Positions 40,413-55,800 of a DNA stretch of 64,000 bases are shown here, piece by piece (within the stretch, counting starts at the first letter, position 1; every line of letters starts with the position of its first letter). The notes under the pieces were generated by a model. It was not told where the DNA came from, searched no databases, and saw nothing but the letters and a program-made list of their open reading frames with translations. The DNA is from Acinetobacter sp. C32I (GTDB lineage Bacteria > Pseudomonadota > Gammaproteobacteria > Pseudomonadales > Moraxellaceae): assembly GCF_023702715.1 (NCBI RefSeq), contig NZ_CP098480.1:3906001-3970000 (forward strand), given 5' to 3'. A program made the position numbers and the translations under genes.

Positions 40413-40825
40413 TTATTGAGTAGTTCTAATTAAAATATTTTTTAAGTAAATTTTAATGATTTTTTTGTTTTTTTGAATTTATTTTAATTGAGATAGTTTA
40501 TTTAAAAAGTTTGTTAAATTTGGTTTAAATACCTTTTAGGAATCTATTAAATATTTTTCTGTCATTTGTTTAAAAGTGTAAATTTAACAATTATTGAAAA
40601 ATTATTATTTTGTTTTTGTTCTTTTAAATCATCATCTTATCCTGTTGTGAAAAAATATTACAATGTAAGTTTATTTTTTTATTTTGTGCGCTATTTAACA
40701 TTTATTTTGTTTGATTTAAAGTGGTGCTGTGAACTCTATCACTCAGAAACAATAATTTAAACTTAAGTTAATAATGTCATTAAGAATTGATTAAATATTA
40801 AAAATTTATAATGAGGAATATAACC
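40413..40825. other. Very AT-rich upstream region of bap
   Basis: About 410 bp, far more AT-rich than the genes on either side and full of T and A tracts, of the kind bound by H-NS-type proteins. No gene: a 64-codon frame at 40566-40760 lacks a plausible ribosome site. The bap promoter should lie here but I see no clear box pair. Confidence 0.5.
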
Positions 40826-43800
40826 ATGTCTCAAATACAAATTATTTCCAAGGAAAGTCATCAAACCCTTGTAAATACGACGGGAAAAACAGCCACATTA
40901 CCTTCTGAACCTTCAGTTGTATTAATTAAGGTCTCTGCAAATGATATTTCAGTTGTTAAGAGAGATGGTGTAAATGCGGTAGTGGTATTAAAAAATGGCG
41001 AAACAATCGTTATTCATAATTTCTTCAATAATAGTGAAATAGCAGATAACAGTCTGGTTCTTCAAGGTGAAGACAATCAATTGGTTTGGGCACATTTTAA
41101 AGATGCTGAAACTGATGCAGATGCTGACGCAGATGCTGACGCAGATGCTGACTCTGATGATGATGACCATGAAGGGGCTGTTTTTTTAGAAGAAACGCCA
41201 GCAGTGGTACCAGAAGCGGCAGCAGCACCTGTTGAAGCAGCAGCATTGCAGCCGATTCAAGCAGTAGAGCCATTACTTTATGCGGGTGAGGCAGCGAGTG
41301 GTTTTAGTCCATGGCTATGGGCTTTACCTGTACTTGCAATTGGTGGGATTGCTGCAGCTGCAAGTGGTGGGGGTGGAGGTGGCGGAAATAATGATAATAA
41401 TACAGACACCACACCTCCTAGTACGGATGGCGTAAAATTTAATACTGATCCTGTGACCGCGGACAATGTACTGAATGCAGCAGAATCGGCGGGCAATGTA
41501 ACCTTAACAGGCACATTAACAGGTGTACCTGCAGATGCAGCGACGACTGTGGTGACGGTTGTTGTGAATGGTGTGACTTATACAGCGACGGTCAATTCAG
41601 CGAATGGTACATGGAGTGTAAGTGTACCAGGCAGTGGATTATTAGCGGATGGCGATAAGACCATTGATGCCAAAGTTACGTTTACAGATGCGGCAGGAAA
41701 TAGCAGCAATGTAGCGGACACGCAAGTTTATACAGTGGATACCACTGCGCCAAATGCACCAGAGATTGATCCAATCAATGGTACAGATCCAATTACAGGG
41801 ACTGCAGAACCTGGTTCGACAGTGACGGTGACCTTCCCAGATGGCACTACAGTTCAAGTACCAACCGACCCAACCACAGGGGTATGGACCACACCAAATC
41901 CAGGTAATTTACCAAATGGCGGTACAGTTACTGCGGTAGCAACAGATCCAGCGGGTAACCCATCTGTACCAGGTACAGAAACAGTGGATACGGTTGGCCC
42001 GGATGTTTCAGGTACAACACTGAACATTGATCCTGTAACTGCGGATAACGTTATCAATGCAGCAGAATCGGCGGGGAATGTAACCTTAACAGGCACATTA
42101 ACAGGTGTACCTGCAGATGCAGCGACGACTGTGGTGACGGTTGTTGTGAATGGTGTGACTTATACAGCGACGGTCAATTCAGCGAATGGTACATGGAGTG
42201 TAAGTGTACCAGGCAGTGGATTATTAGCGGATGGCGATAAGACCATTGATGCCAAAGTTACGTTTACAGATGCGGCAGGAAATAGCAGCAATGTAGCGGA
42301 CACGCAAGTTTATACAGTGGATACCACTGCGCCAAATGCACCAGAGATTGATCCAATCAATGGTACAGATCCAATTACAGGGACTGCAGAACCTGGTTCG
42401 ACAGTGACGGTGACCTTCCCAGATGGCACTACAGTTCAAGTACCAACCGACCCAACCACAGGGGTATGGACCACACCAAATCCAGGTAATTTACCAAATG
42501 GCGGTACAGTTACTGCGGTAGCAACAGATCCAGCGGGTAACCCATCTGTACCAGGTACAGAAACAGTGGATACGGTTGGCCCGGATGTTTCAGGTACAAC
42601 ACTGAACATTGATCCTGTAACTGCGGATAACGTTATCAATGCAGCAGAATCGGCGGGGAATGTAACCTTAACAGGCACATTAACAGGTGTACCTGCAGAT
42701 GCAGCGACGACTGTGGTGACGGTTGTTGTGAATGGTGTGACTTATACAGCGACGGTCAATTCAGCGAATGGTACATGGAGTGTAAGTGTACCAGGCAGTG
42801 GATTATTAGCGGATGGCGATAAGACCATTGATGCCAAAGTTACGTTTACAGATGCGGCAGGAAATAGCAGCAATGTAGCGGACACGCAAGTTTATACAGT
42901 GGATACCACTGCGCCAAATGCACCAGAGATTAATCCAATCAATGGTACAGATCCAATTACAGGGACTGCAGAACCTGGTTCGACAGTGACGGTGACCTTC
43001 CCAGATGGCACTACAGTTCAAGTACCAACCGATCCAACGACTGGGGCATGGACCACACCAAATCCAGGTAATTTACCAAACGGCAGTACCGTTACGGCAG
43101 TAGCAACAGATCCAGCGGGTAACCCGTCTGTACCAGGTACAGAAACAGTGGATACAGTTGGGCCAGATGTTTCAGGTACAACACTGAATATTGATCCTGT
43201 GACTGCGGATAACGTCATCAATGCAGCAGAGTCGGCAGGGAATGTAACCTTAACAGGCACATTAACAGGTGTACCTGCAGATGCAGCGACGACTGTAGTG
43301 ACTGTTGTTGTGAATGGTGTGACTTATACAGCGACAGTTAATTCAGCGAATGGTACATGGAGTGTGAGTGTACCAGGTAGTGGATTATTAGCGGATGGCG
43401 ATAAGACCATTGATGCCAAAGTTACGTTTACGGATGCGGCAGGTAACAGCAGCAATGTAACGGACACTCAAGTTTATACAGTGGATACCACTGCACCAAA
43501 TGCACCGGTCCTTGATCCAATCAATGCGACCGACCCAATCAGTGGTACGGCAGAACCTGGTTCAACAGTAACGGTAACCTTCCCGGATGGTACAAGTGTT
43601 CAAGTACCAACCGACCCAACCACTGGGGCATGGACCACACCAAACCCAGGTGGCTTAACCAATGGTGAGACAGTCACTGCGACAGCGACTGACCCAGCAG
43701 GCAACACTTCATTACCAGGCACAGGTACGGTTTCTACAGATGTGACTGCGCCGATCGTGACGGTAGATGATGACCTCAGCAACGATGCAACTCCTGCATT

Positions 43801-46800
43801 GACCGGTACCGTGAATGACCCAACGGCTACGATTGTGGTGAATGTGGATGGCGTTGACTATCCAGCAGTGAACAATGGTGATGGCACGTGGACCTTGGCG
43901 GACAACACCTTACCGACCTTAGGTGAAGGCGACCATACCGTGACGGTGACTGCGACAGATGCTGCAGGCAATGTCGGTACCGATACGGGTACGATTACGA
44001 TTGATACGGTTGCACCAAATGCACCGGTCCTTGATCCAATCAATGCGACCGACCCAATCAGTGGTACGGCAGAACCTGGTTCAACAGTAACGGTAACCTT
44101 CCCGGATGGTACAAGTGTTCAAGTACCAACCGACCCAACCACTGGGGCATGGACCACACCAAACCCAGGTGGCTTAACCAATGGTGAGACAGTCACTGCG
44201 ACAGCGACTGACCCAGCAGGCAACACTTCATTACCAGGCACAGGTACGGTTTCTACAGATGTGACTGCGCCGATCGTGACGGTAGATGATGACCTCAGCA
44301 ACGATGCAACTCCTGCATTGACCGGTACCGTGAATGACCCAACGGCTACGATTGTGGTGAATGTGGATGGCGTTGACTATCCAGCAGTGAACAATGGTGA
44401 TGGCACGTGGACCTTGGCGGACAACACCTTACCGACCTTAGGTGAAGGCGACCATACCGTGACGGTGACTGCGACAGATGCTGCAGGCAATGTCGGTACC
44501 GATACGGGTACGATTACGATTGATACGGTTGCACCAAATGCACCGGTCCTTGATCCAATCAATGCGACCGACCCAATCAGTGGTACGGCAGAACCTGGTT
44601 CAACAGTAACGGTAACCTTCCCGGATGGTACAAGTGTTCAAGTACCAACCGACCCAACCACTGGGGCATGGACCACACCAAACCCAGGTGGCTTAACCAA
44701 TGGTGAGACAGTCACTGCGACAGCGACTGACCCAGCAGGCAACACCTCATTACCAGGCACAGGTACGGTTTCTACAGATGTGACTGCGCCGATCGTGACG
44801 GTAGATGATGACCTCAGCAACGATGCAACTCCTGCATTGACCGGTACCGTGAATGACCCAACGGCTACGATTGTGGTGAATGTGGATGGCGTTGACTATC
44901 CAGCAGTGAACAATGGTGATGGCACGTGGACCTTGGCGGACAACACCTTACCGACCTTAGGTGAAGGCGACCATACCGTGACGGTGACTGCGACAGATGC
45001 TGCAGGCAATGTCGGTACCGATACGGGTACGATTACGATTGATACGGTTGCACCAAATGCACCGGTCCTTGATCCAATCAATGCGACCGACCCAATCAGT
45101 GGTACGGCAGAACCTGGTTCAACAGTAACGGTAACCTTCCCGGATGGTACAAGTGTTCAAGTACCAACCGACCCAACCACTGGGGCATGGACCACACCAA
45201 ACCCAGGTGGCTTAACCAATGGTGAGACAGTCACTGCGACAGCGACTGACCCAGCAGGCAACACCTCATTACCAGGCACAGGTACGGTTTCTACAGATGT
45301 GACTGCACCGATCGTGACGGTAGATGATGACCTCAGCAACGATGCAACCCCTGCATTGACCGGTACCGTGAATGACCCAACGGCTACGATTGTGGTGAAT
45401 GTGGATGGCGTTGACTATCCAGCGACCAACAATGGTGATGGCACGTGGACCTTGGCGGACAACACCTTACCGACCTTAGGTGAAGGCGACCATACCGTGA
45501 CGGTGACTGCGACAGATGCTGCAGGCAATGTGGGTACCGATACGGGTACGATTACGATTGATACGGTTGCACCAAATGCACCGGTCCTTGATCCAATCAA
45601 TGCGACCGACCCAATCAGTGGTACGGCAGAACCTGGTTCAACAGTAACGGTAACCTTCCCGGATGGTACAAGTGTTCAAGTACCAACCGACCCAACCACT
45701 GGGGCATGGACCACACCAAACCCAGGTGGCTTAACCAATGGTGAGACAGTCACTGCGACAGCGACTGACCCAGCAGGCAACACTTCATTACCAGGCACAG
45801 GTACGGTTTCTACAGATGTGACTGCGCCGATCGTGACGGTAGATGATGACCTCAGCAACGATGCAACCCCTGCATTGACCGGTACCGTGAATGACCCAAC
45901 GGCTACGATTGTGGTGAATGTGGATGGCGTTGACTATCCAGCGACCAACAATGGTGATGGCACGTGGACCTTGGCGGACAACACCTTACCGACCTTAGGT
46001 GAAGGCGACCATACCGTGACGGTGACTGCGACAGATGCTGCAGGCAATGTGGGTACCGATACGGGTACGATTACGATTGATACGGTTGCACCAAATGCAC
46101 CGGTCCTTGATCCAATCAATGCGACCGACCCAATCAGTGGTACGGCAGAACCTGGTTCAACAGTAACGGTAACCTTCCCGGATGGTACAAGTGTTCAAGT
46201 ACCAACCGACCCAACCACTGGGGCATGGACCACACCAAACCCAGGTGGCTTAACCAATGGTGAGACAGTCACTGCGACAGCGACTGACCCAGCAGGCAAC
46301 ACCTCATTACCAGGCACAGGTACGGTTTCTACAGATGTGACTGCGCCGATCGTGACGGTAGATGATGACCTCAGCAACGATGCAACTCCTGCATTGACCG
46401 GTACCGTGAATGACCCAACGGCTACGATTGTGGTGAATGTGGATGGCGTTGACTATCCAGCAGTGAACAATGGTGATGGTACGTGGACCTTGGCAGACAA
46501 CACCTTACCGACCTTAGGTGAAGGCGACCATACCGTGACGGTGACTGCGACAGATGCTGCAGGCAATGTGGGTACGGATACAGGTACAGTGACAATCGAT
46601 ACGATTGCACCGAATGCACCAGACATTGATCCAATCAATGCAGTTGATCCGATTACAGGAACAGCAGAACCAGGTTCGACAGTGACGGTGACCTTCCCGA
46701 ACGGAACCACAGTTCAAGTGCCAACTGATCCAATCACAGGTGCGTGGACAGTACCAAATCCAGGTAATCTGGTTGATGGTGATACCGTTACAGCAACAGC

Positions 46801-49800
46801 AACAGACTTGGCAGGAAACGTTTCATTGCCGGGTACAGAGATTGTTGATGGAGATGGCTTACCACCAGTCGTCGCGTTGAATGATGAATTCACCAATGAC
46901 TCAACACCAGACTTGAGCGGTACGATCAACGATCCGAATGCAACGATTGTGGTGAATGTGGATGGCGTTGACTATCCAGCAGTGAACAATGGTGATGGTA
47001 CTTGGACGCTTCCAGACAATGTATTACCAGTGTTGGGTGAAGGTCCACATGCGGTCACAGTGACTGCCACAGACTTGGCAGGCAATGTGGGTACGGATAC
47101 AGGTACAGTGACAATCGATACGATTGCACCGAATGCACCAGACATTGATCCAATCAATGCAGTTGATCCGATTACAGGAACAGCAGAACCAGGTTCGACA
47201 GTGACGGTGACCTTCCCGAACGGAACCACAGTTCAAGTGCCAACTGATCCAATCACAGGTGCGTGGACAGTACCAAATCCAGGTAATCTGGTTGATGGTG
47301 ATACCGTTACAGCAACAGCAACAGACTTGGCAGGAAACGTTTCATTGCCGGGTACAGAGATTGTTGATGGAGATGGCTTACCACCAGTCGTCGCGTTGAA
47401 TGATGAATTCACCAATGACTCAACACCAGACTTGAGCGGTACGATCAACGATCCGAATGCAACGATTGTGGTGAATGTGGATGGCGTTGACTATCCAGCA
47501 GTGAACAATGGTGATGGTACTTGGACGCTTCCAGACAATGTATTACCAGTGTTGGGTGAAGGTCCACATGCGGTCACAGTGACTGCCACAGACTTGGCAG
47601 GCAATGTGGGTACGGATACAGGTACAGTGACAATCGATACGATTGCACCGAATGCACCAGACATTGATCCAATCAATGCAGTTGATCCGATTACAGGAAC
47701 AGCAGAACCAGGTTCGACAGTGACGGTGACCTTCCCGAACGGAACCACAGTTCAAGTGCCAACTGATCCAATCACAGGTGCGTGGACAGTACCAAATCCA
47801 GGTAATCTGGTTGATGGTGATACCGTTACAGCAACAGCAACAGACTTGGCAGGAAACGTTTCATTGCCGGGTACAGAGATTGTTGATGGAGATGGCTTAC
47901 CACCAGTCGTCGCGTTGAATGATGAATTCACCAATGACTCAACACCAGACTTGAGCGGTACGATCAACGATCCGAATGCAACGATTGTGGTGAATGTGGA
48001 TGGCGTTGACTATCCAGCAGTGAACAATGGTGATGGTACTTGGACGCTTCCAGACAATGTATTACCAGTGTTGGGTGAAGGTCCACATGCGGTCACAGTG
48101 ACTGCCACAGACTTGGCAGGCAATGTGGGTACGGATACAGGTACAGTGACAATCGATACGATTGCACCGAATGCACCAGACATTGATCCAATCAATGCAG
48201 TTGATCCGATTACAGGAACAGCAGAACCAGGTTCGACAGTGACGGTGACCTTCCCGAACGGAACCACAGTTCAAGTGCCAACTGATCCAATCACAGGTGC
48301 GTGGACAGTACCAAATCCAGGTAATCTGGTTGATGGTGATACCGTTACAGCAACAGCAACAGACTTGGCAGGAAACGTTTCATTGCCGGGTACAGAGATT
48401 GTTGATGGAGATGGCTTACCACCAGTTGTAACATTTACAGATGAAACTACTAATGACACCACTCCTGAGTTGACAGGTACGATCAATGATCCGAATGCGA
48501 CCATTGTTGTGAATGTGGATGGCGTTGACTATCCAGCAGTGAACAATGGTGATGGTACATGGACACTTCCAGACAATGTATTACCAGTGTTGGGTGAAGG
48601 TCCACATGCGGTCACAGTGACTGCCACAGACTTGGCAGGCAATGTGGGTACAGATACGGGTGCAGTTACGATTGATACCATTCCAGCTGACTTGATTGGT
48701 GCGATCACAGTTCCAGATGATCTGAACGGTGACGGCATCTTGAATGCGACTGAATTGGGTGCAGATGGTAGCTTCGATGCACAAGTGGCACTTGGTCCAG
48801 ATGCAGCAGTGGGTACAGTGGTAACCGTAAATGGTACCAACTACACAGTAACAGCAGCGGACTTGGTGAATGGCTTCATCACTGCAGCGATAGCCGTTGC
48901 AGCAGATGGCAGCATCACAATCCATGCAGAAGCGGTGGATGCTCAAGGTAACATTGACAGTGCAGATGCAGATGTAACCATCACGGTGGATACAGTTGCA
49001 GCTGACTTGATTGGTGCGATCACAGTTCCAGATGATCTGAACGGTGACGGTATCTTGAATGCGACTGAATTGGGTGCAGATGGTAGCTTCGATGCACAAG
49101 TGGCACTCGGTCCAGATGCAGCAGTGGGTACAGTGGTAACCGTAAATGGTACCAACTACACAGTAACAGCAGCGGACTTGGTGAATGGCTTCATCACTGC
49201 AGCGATAGCCGTTGCAGCAGATGGCAGCATCACAATCCATGCAGAAGCGGTGGATGCTCAAGGTAACATTGACAGTGCAGATGCAGATGTAACCATCGCG
49301 GTGGATACAGTTGCAGCTGACTTGATTGGTGCGATCACAGTTCCTGATGATCTGAACGGTGATGGTATCTTGAATGCGACTGAATTGGGTGCGGATGGTA
49401 GCTTCGATGCACAAGTGGCACTCGGTCCAGATGCAGCAGTGGGTACAGTGGTAACCGTAAATGGTACCAACTACACAGTAACAGCAGCGGACTTGGTGAA
49501 TGGCTTCATCACTGCAGCGATAGCCGTTGCAGCAGATGGCAGCATCACAATCCATGCAGAAGCGGTGGATGCTCAAGGTAACATTGACAGTGCAGATGCA
49601 GATGTAACCATCACGGTGGATACAGTTGCAGCTGACTTGATTGGTGCGATCACAGTTCCAGATGATCTGAACGGTGACGGTATCTTGAATGCGACTGAAT
49701 TGGGTGCGGATGGTAGCTTCGATGCACAAGTGGCACTCGGTCCAGATGCAGCAGTGGGAACAGTGGTAACCGTAAATGGTACCAACTACACAGTAACAGC

Positions 49801-52800
49801 AGCGGACTTGGTGAATGGCTTCATCACTGCAGCGATAGCCGTTGCAGCAGATGGCAGCATCACAATCCATGCAGAAGCGGTGGATGCTCAAGGTAACATT
49901 GACAGTGCAGATGCAGATGTAACCATCACGGTGGATACAGTTGCAGCTGACTTGATTGGTGCGATCACAGTTCCAGATGATCTGAACGGTGACGGTATCT
50001 TGAATGCGACTGAATTGGGTGCGGATGGTAGCTTCGATGCACAAGTGGCACTCGGTCCAGATGCAGCAGTGGGAACAGTGGTAACCGTAAATGGTACCAA
50101 CTACACAGTAACAGCAGCGGACTTGGTGAATGGCTTCATCACTGCAGCGATAGCCGTTGCAGCAGATGGCAGCATCACAATCCATGCAGAAGCGGTGGAT
50201 GCTCAAGGTAACATTGACAGTGCAGATGCAGATGTAACCATCACGGTGGATACAGTTGCAGCTGACTTGATTGGTGCGATCACAGTTCCAGATGATCTGA
50301 ACGGTGATGGTATCTTGAATGCGACTGAATTGGGTGCGGATGGTAGCTTCGATGCACAAGTGGCACTCGGTCCAGATGCAGCAGTGGGAACAGTGGTAAC
50401 CGTAAATGGTACCAACTACACAGTAACAGCAGCGGACTTGGTGAATGGCTTCATCACTGCAGCGATAGCCGTTGCAGCAGATGGCAGCATCACAATCCAT
50501 GCAGAAGCGGTGGATGCTCAAGGTAACATTGACAGTGCCGATGCAGATGTAACCATCACGGTGGATACAGTTGCAGCTGACTTGATTGGTGCGATCACAG
50601 TTCCAGATGATCTGAACGGTGACGGTATCTTGAATGCGACTGAATTGGGTGCGGATGGTAGCTTCGATGCACAAGTGGCACTCGGTCCAGATGCAGCAGT
50701 GGGAACAGTGGTAACCGTAAATGGTACCAACTACACAGTAACAGCAGCGGACTTGGTGAATGGCTTCATCACTGCAGCGATAGCCGTTGCAGCAGATGGC
50801 AGCATCACAATCCATGCAGAAGCGGTGGATGCTCAAGGTAACATTGACAGTGCCGATGCAGATGTAACCATCACGGTGGATACAGTTGCAGCTGACTTGA
50901 TTGGTGCGATCACAGTTCCAGATGATCTGAACGGTGACGGTATCTTGAATGCGACTGAATTGGGTGCGGATGGTAGCTTCGATGCACAAGTGGCACTTGG
51001 TCCAGATGCAGCAGTGGGTACAGTGGTAACCGTAAATGGTACCAACTACACAGTAACAGCAGCGGACTTGGTGAATGGCTTCATCACTGCAGCGATAGCC
51101 GTTGCAGCAGATGGCAGCATCACAATCCATGCAGAAGCGGTGGATGCTCAAGGTAACATTGACAGTGCCGATGCAGATGTAACCATCACGGTGGATACAG
51201 TTGCAGCTGACTTGATTGGTGCGATCACAGTTCCAGATGATCTGAACGGTGACGGTATCTTGAATGCGACTGAATTGGGTGCAGATGGTAGCTTCGATGC
51301 ACAAGTGGCACTCGGTCCAGATGCAGCAGTGGGTACAGTGGTAACCGTAAATGGTACCAACTACACAGTAACAGCAGCGGACTTGGTGAATGGCTTCATC
51401 ACTGCAGCGATAGCCGTTGCAGCAGATGGCAGCATCACAATCCATGCAGAAGCGGTGGATGCTCAAGGTAACATTGACAGTGCAGATGCAGATGTAACCA
51501 TCACGGTGGATACAGTTGCAGCTGACTTGATTGGTGCGATCACAGTTCCAGATGATCTGAACGGTGATGGTATCTTGAATGCGACTGAATTGGGTGCAGA
51601 TGGTAGCTTCGATGCACAAGTGGCACTTGGTCCAGATGCAGCAGTGGGTACAGTGGTAACCGTAAATGGTACCAACTACACAGTAACAGCAGCGGACTTG
51701 GTGAATGGCTTCATCACTGCAGCGATAGCCGTTGCAGCAGATGGCAGCATCACAATCCATGCAGAAGCGGTGGATGCTCAAGGTAACATTGACAGTGCAG
51801 ATGCAGATGTAACCATCACGGTGGATACAGTTGCAGCTGACTTGATTGGTGCGATCACAGTTCCAGATGATCTGAACGGTGATGGTATCTTGAATGCGAC
51901 TGAATTGGGTGCGGATGGTAGCTTCGATGCACAAGTGGCACTCGGTCCAGATGCAGCAGTGGGAACAGTGGTAACCGTAAATGGTACCAACTACACAGTA
52001 ACAGCAGCGGACTTGGTGAATGGCTTCATCACTGCAGCGATAGCAGTCTTGGCTGATGGCTCATTAGCGATTCATGCAGAAGCAGTCGATGCTCAAGGTA
52101 ACATTGATAGTGCTGATTCATCAGTAACCATTGATATTACACCTCCTGATATCACGACTGCTGCAATCGCAATTAATGCAATCACTGGAGACAATATTCT
52201 CGATGCAGCGGAAGTATCAGGTACAGTCACATTGACTGGTACCTTGACGATTCCAGCTGATGCAGTAATAACTTCAGTTCAAGTGAATGTAAATGGAACC
52301 AATTACACCGCAGTGGTTGATCCTTTAACAAGTACTTGGAGCATAGGTGTTCTAGGTAGTCAACTTGCCGCCGATACAGATTTAACGATTGAGGCGACAG
52401 CAACCTTTACAGATATAGCCGGTAATAATAGTACGCTTCAAGACACACAAACCTATACGCTGGCCAGCTCTATCATTGCATTCGATAATTTTGATACGGC
52501 AGTACTTGCTCCTCAACCATTGCTGATTTCAGATGATGCACTACTTGGTAGCAAAACATACTTAGCACTTGTTTCACTTGCAGGGCTTGATTTACAACTC
52601 GGCTCTGAAGCAATCGGCTTTAGTGTGGCGGCAAATCAAGAAGGTAATGCAACATTTACCTATAGTGCACTCATCGGTGTGAACGCACTGGCTGATTACT
52701 CACTTGTGGTTCAGAAATTGGATCCTGTGACGGGTCAATGGACTTCAGTGTATGGCGGTGGCCAAGCCGATATTATTAAACTGACTTTACTAGGTTCGAC

Positions 52801-55800
52801 CCCAGGCGTAGCTCTAGATGGTCTTGAAGAAGGTCAATATCGTGCCTTTATGACCTATACAGGCCTTGCAGGTATAGGCTTACTTGGTACTTTAACTGCG
52901 ACAATGGATATCTACGATACCACTCAAATTGGCGGATTCTACACAGAAACGGCTACGGGTAACGTGATTGTAGACCTCAATGATAGTGGTCAAGCTGATG
53001 TGGTCACACCAACAACTGTGATTAATGCAGTGAATGGTCAACCTGTGTTAGCAGATGGTACTGTAATTACTGGTGCTTTCGGTGATCTGGTTATCAATCT
53101 CGATGGCTCATATGTTTATACACCGAACTCAAATGCGGCAGGGATTGGTCAAACTGATCAGTTTGTATATACCTTAAGAGATCCTGTAACGGGTGATACG
53201 GCTCAAGCGACATTGAACATCCAATTAAGTTCAGTGAAAGCATCAGATAACCTTGCTGTTGCGGAAATTAATCCAGAAGCATTGTTAGTTGCTGATGATG
53301 TAGCCCTTGGAAGTGCAAGTTATCTCGCTGCTGTTTCTCTGGCTGGATTAAATTTACAATTGCTGGGTGATGCCACTGTTGCATTCAATGTTGATGCTGA
53401 TCGTGAAGGTACAGCAACATTTACTTTCAGCGGATTATTGACTGCGAACCTCTTGAGTGATTACTCGCTGGTTGTTCAAAAATATGATGCAACAACAGGA
53501 CAGTGGGTCTCTATTGGTGGTACTAATCCACAAGCAACATTGGTTGATTTATCCCTCATTGGTGGGGTGGCAACTGCGGTGATTGAGGGTTTGGAAGCTG
53601 GTCAATATCGTGCCTTTATCGGTTATGAAGGCTTGTTGGGTGTAGGCTTAGGCGGAACATTAACAGGTACAATGGATGTTTATAATCCATATGTTATTGC
53701 TGGATATTCTGTTGAACCAATCTCTGGCAATGTCATCAAAGATGTGGGTATTAATGGGGCAGTTGATGCTGCGAGCAGCAATGCTGTCATCTCAATGGTG
53801 AATGGTGATCCAGTAAGTGCAACAGGTACAACCACTATTGTGGGCACATACGGTAACTTGGTGATTGATCAAGATGGTAACTACACTTACACACCAAATG
53901 CGAATGGTTTAAATCTTGGACAGGTTGACCAGTTTACTTATACCTTACTCGATCCTGTTACAGGCAATACTTCACAAGCGGTTCTCTATGTTCACTTGGA
54001 TAGTAACGGTGTCGATATGACATGGAATCCAGCAGATCCATCTCAACCTGCTGTGATTACAGGTCCAGTTCCAGTGGATGCAATGGATAATGTTGCTTCG
54101 GCTGAAATTGACATGGTTTATCCTGTCACCACAGAAGTCCTTGATAATGCGATTAGCTATAACTGGTTACTCGGTATTGGCGGTATTGTGATCGGTACTA
54201 AACAAGGTACAGCGACATTTGACGTAGATCCAGGTCATCTTACTGATGCGATTATCTCTGTAAACTTTGGTTCAGTGGCAACGATTGTTGATGGCTTACA
54301 TGTGGTATTAACACGAGTCAATCCAGACGGTAGTCGTACAGTGATTGCTGACAGTGCCAATACGGGTGTACTTGATCTGTTAGGTATCTTTGGTTCCGAA
54401 GTTCAATTCAAGGTTGATAACTTGAGTGCAGGTACTTACGAGCTGTTCATGGAGAGCAATACACTTCTGACTGCTTTAGGTAATGTCACTGCGGATATCA
54501 CATTGAATCATGGTGATATTACTCAGCCGCCAGTATTGGTTGTTGATCCAATCACAGGCAATGTCCTTGCTGATGGTGACTCAGCGATATATGGTCCAAA
54601 CTATACGCCAGACTATATTACCACCACGACTGTTGTGACATCAGTGACATCAGAAAATGGCAATGTTGAAGGTGTTATTGTTGGTGTTCCAACAACGATT
54701 GTTGGTGCATATGGAACATTAACAATTGGTTCAGATGGTACTTATACTTACCAAGCAACAGCGAATATGGCGAATGTCGGTAAAGTGGATAGTTTCACCT
54801 ACACCGTCGTAGATCCTGTAACAGGTAGAACCGATACCGCTACATTACATATCCAGGTGGGTTCACCTGATGTTGATGTGAATTGGAACATCGCAGATCC
54901 TTCTGCAGATGCAACACTTCCAGCACCTTCGGTTATTGCTGATACTGACGATGCAACCATTAGTATGAAGCATGTCACTGATCCTGTTGTAGATGTAACA
55001 AGTGGTAATGTGACCATCGGTAATTTAGCTGGTTTCCCAATACCGCTTCCTGTATTGAGCAGTACTGTGACATCTAACCAATTTGTGATTGCTGCTAATA
55101 CTGTAAGTGATGTTCATGTGCAGTTGAATTATACGGCATCATTAAGCTTGTCTGCTTTCCCAACGACTGGATATACAATTCAGCAATTGGTTGGCGCGTC
55201 TTGGGTTGATACTGCATATTCGGGTTCGGCGACGGCTTTAGCTGGTGTGTTGGGTGCTCCAGCATTCTCTGCAGATATCCCTCATCTGTCAGAAGGAACT
55301 TATCGTGTGGTCTTTAGCTTATCTAGCTTGATTTCCTTAGGCGTGGTAACTCTAGACTCAGTTGTCACTACAACAGCTACGCATCTAAACCAATACATAC
55401 CAGACGGTCAAACAGATTGGATTACAGGTAATGTATTAACGAATGATGTTGCTGAGGGTACCCAACTGCATGTCTTTAACTCAACAACAGGTAGCTATGA
55501 ATTAGCTGCTGGTCAGGGTGTGAATACAGGTGAAGGTACATTGTATCTCTACAATGATGGTTCTTACTTCTACAAACCATTTGATAGTGCTGCAAATGCA
55601 ACGTCTGATGTGATTGATTACAAGTTGGTTTCTGTGATTGATGGCAGTGAATATACCTCTTCATTGACGATTAACTTGAGTCAAGAGTTGAATAGTTTGG
55701 TGGTGAGTACGTCTGCAAATGATGTCTTCACATTGGGTAATGGTTCTGACACCTTGATCTACAACACATTGACCGCTGCGAGCGTTACCAATGCAACAGG

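Noticed and set aside
40566..40760. 64-codon frame upstream of bap
   Set aside because: Phe/Tyr/Leu-rich chance frame in extremely AT-rich DNA with no ribosome site.
48581..51934. Minus-strand open frame of about 1,117 codons across bap array D
   Set aside because: It exists because the 315-bp repeat is a multiple of three and one antisense frame happens to lack stops. Composition (Cys/Ile/His rich) is not protein-like, and the plus-strand frame is clearly coding.
41447..52149. CRISPR array or phage tail-fibre repeats
   Set aside because: The repeats are in frame, 315-582 bp long and translate to Ig-like modules within one gene with a T1SS signal.
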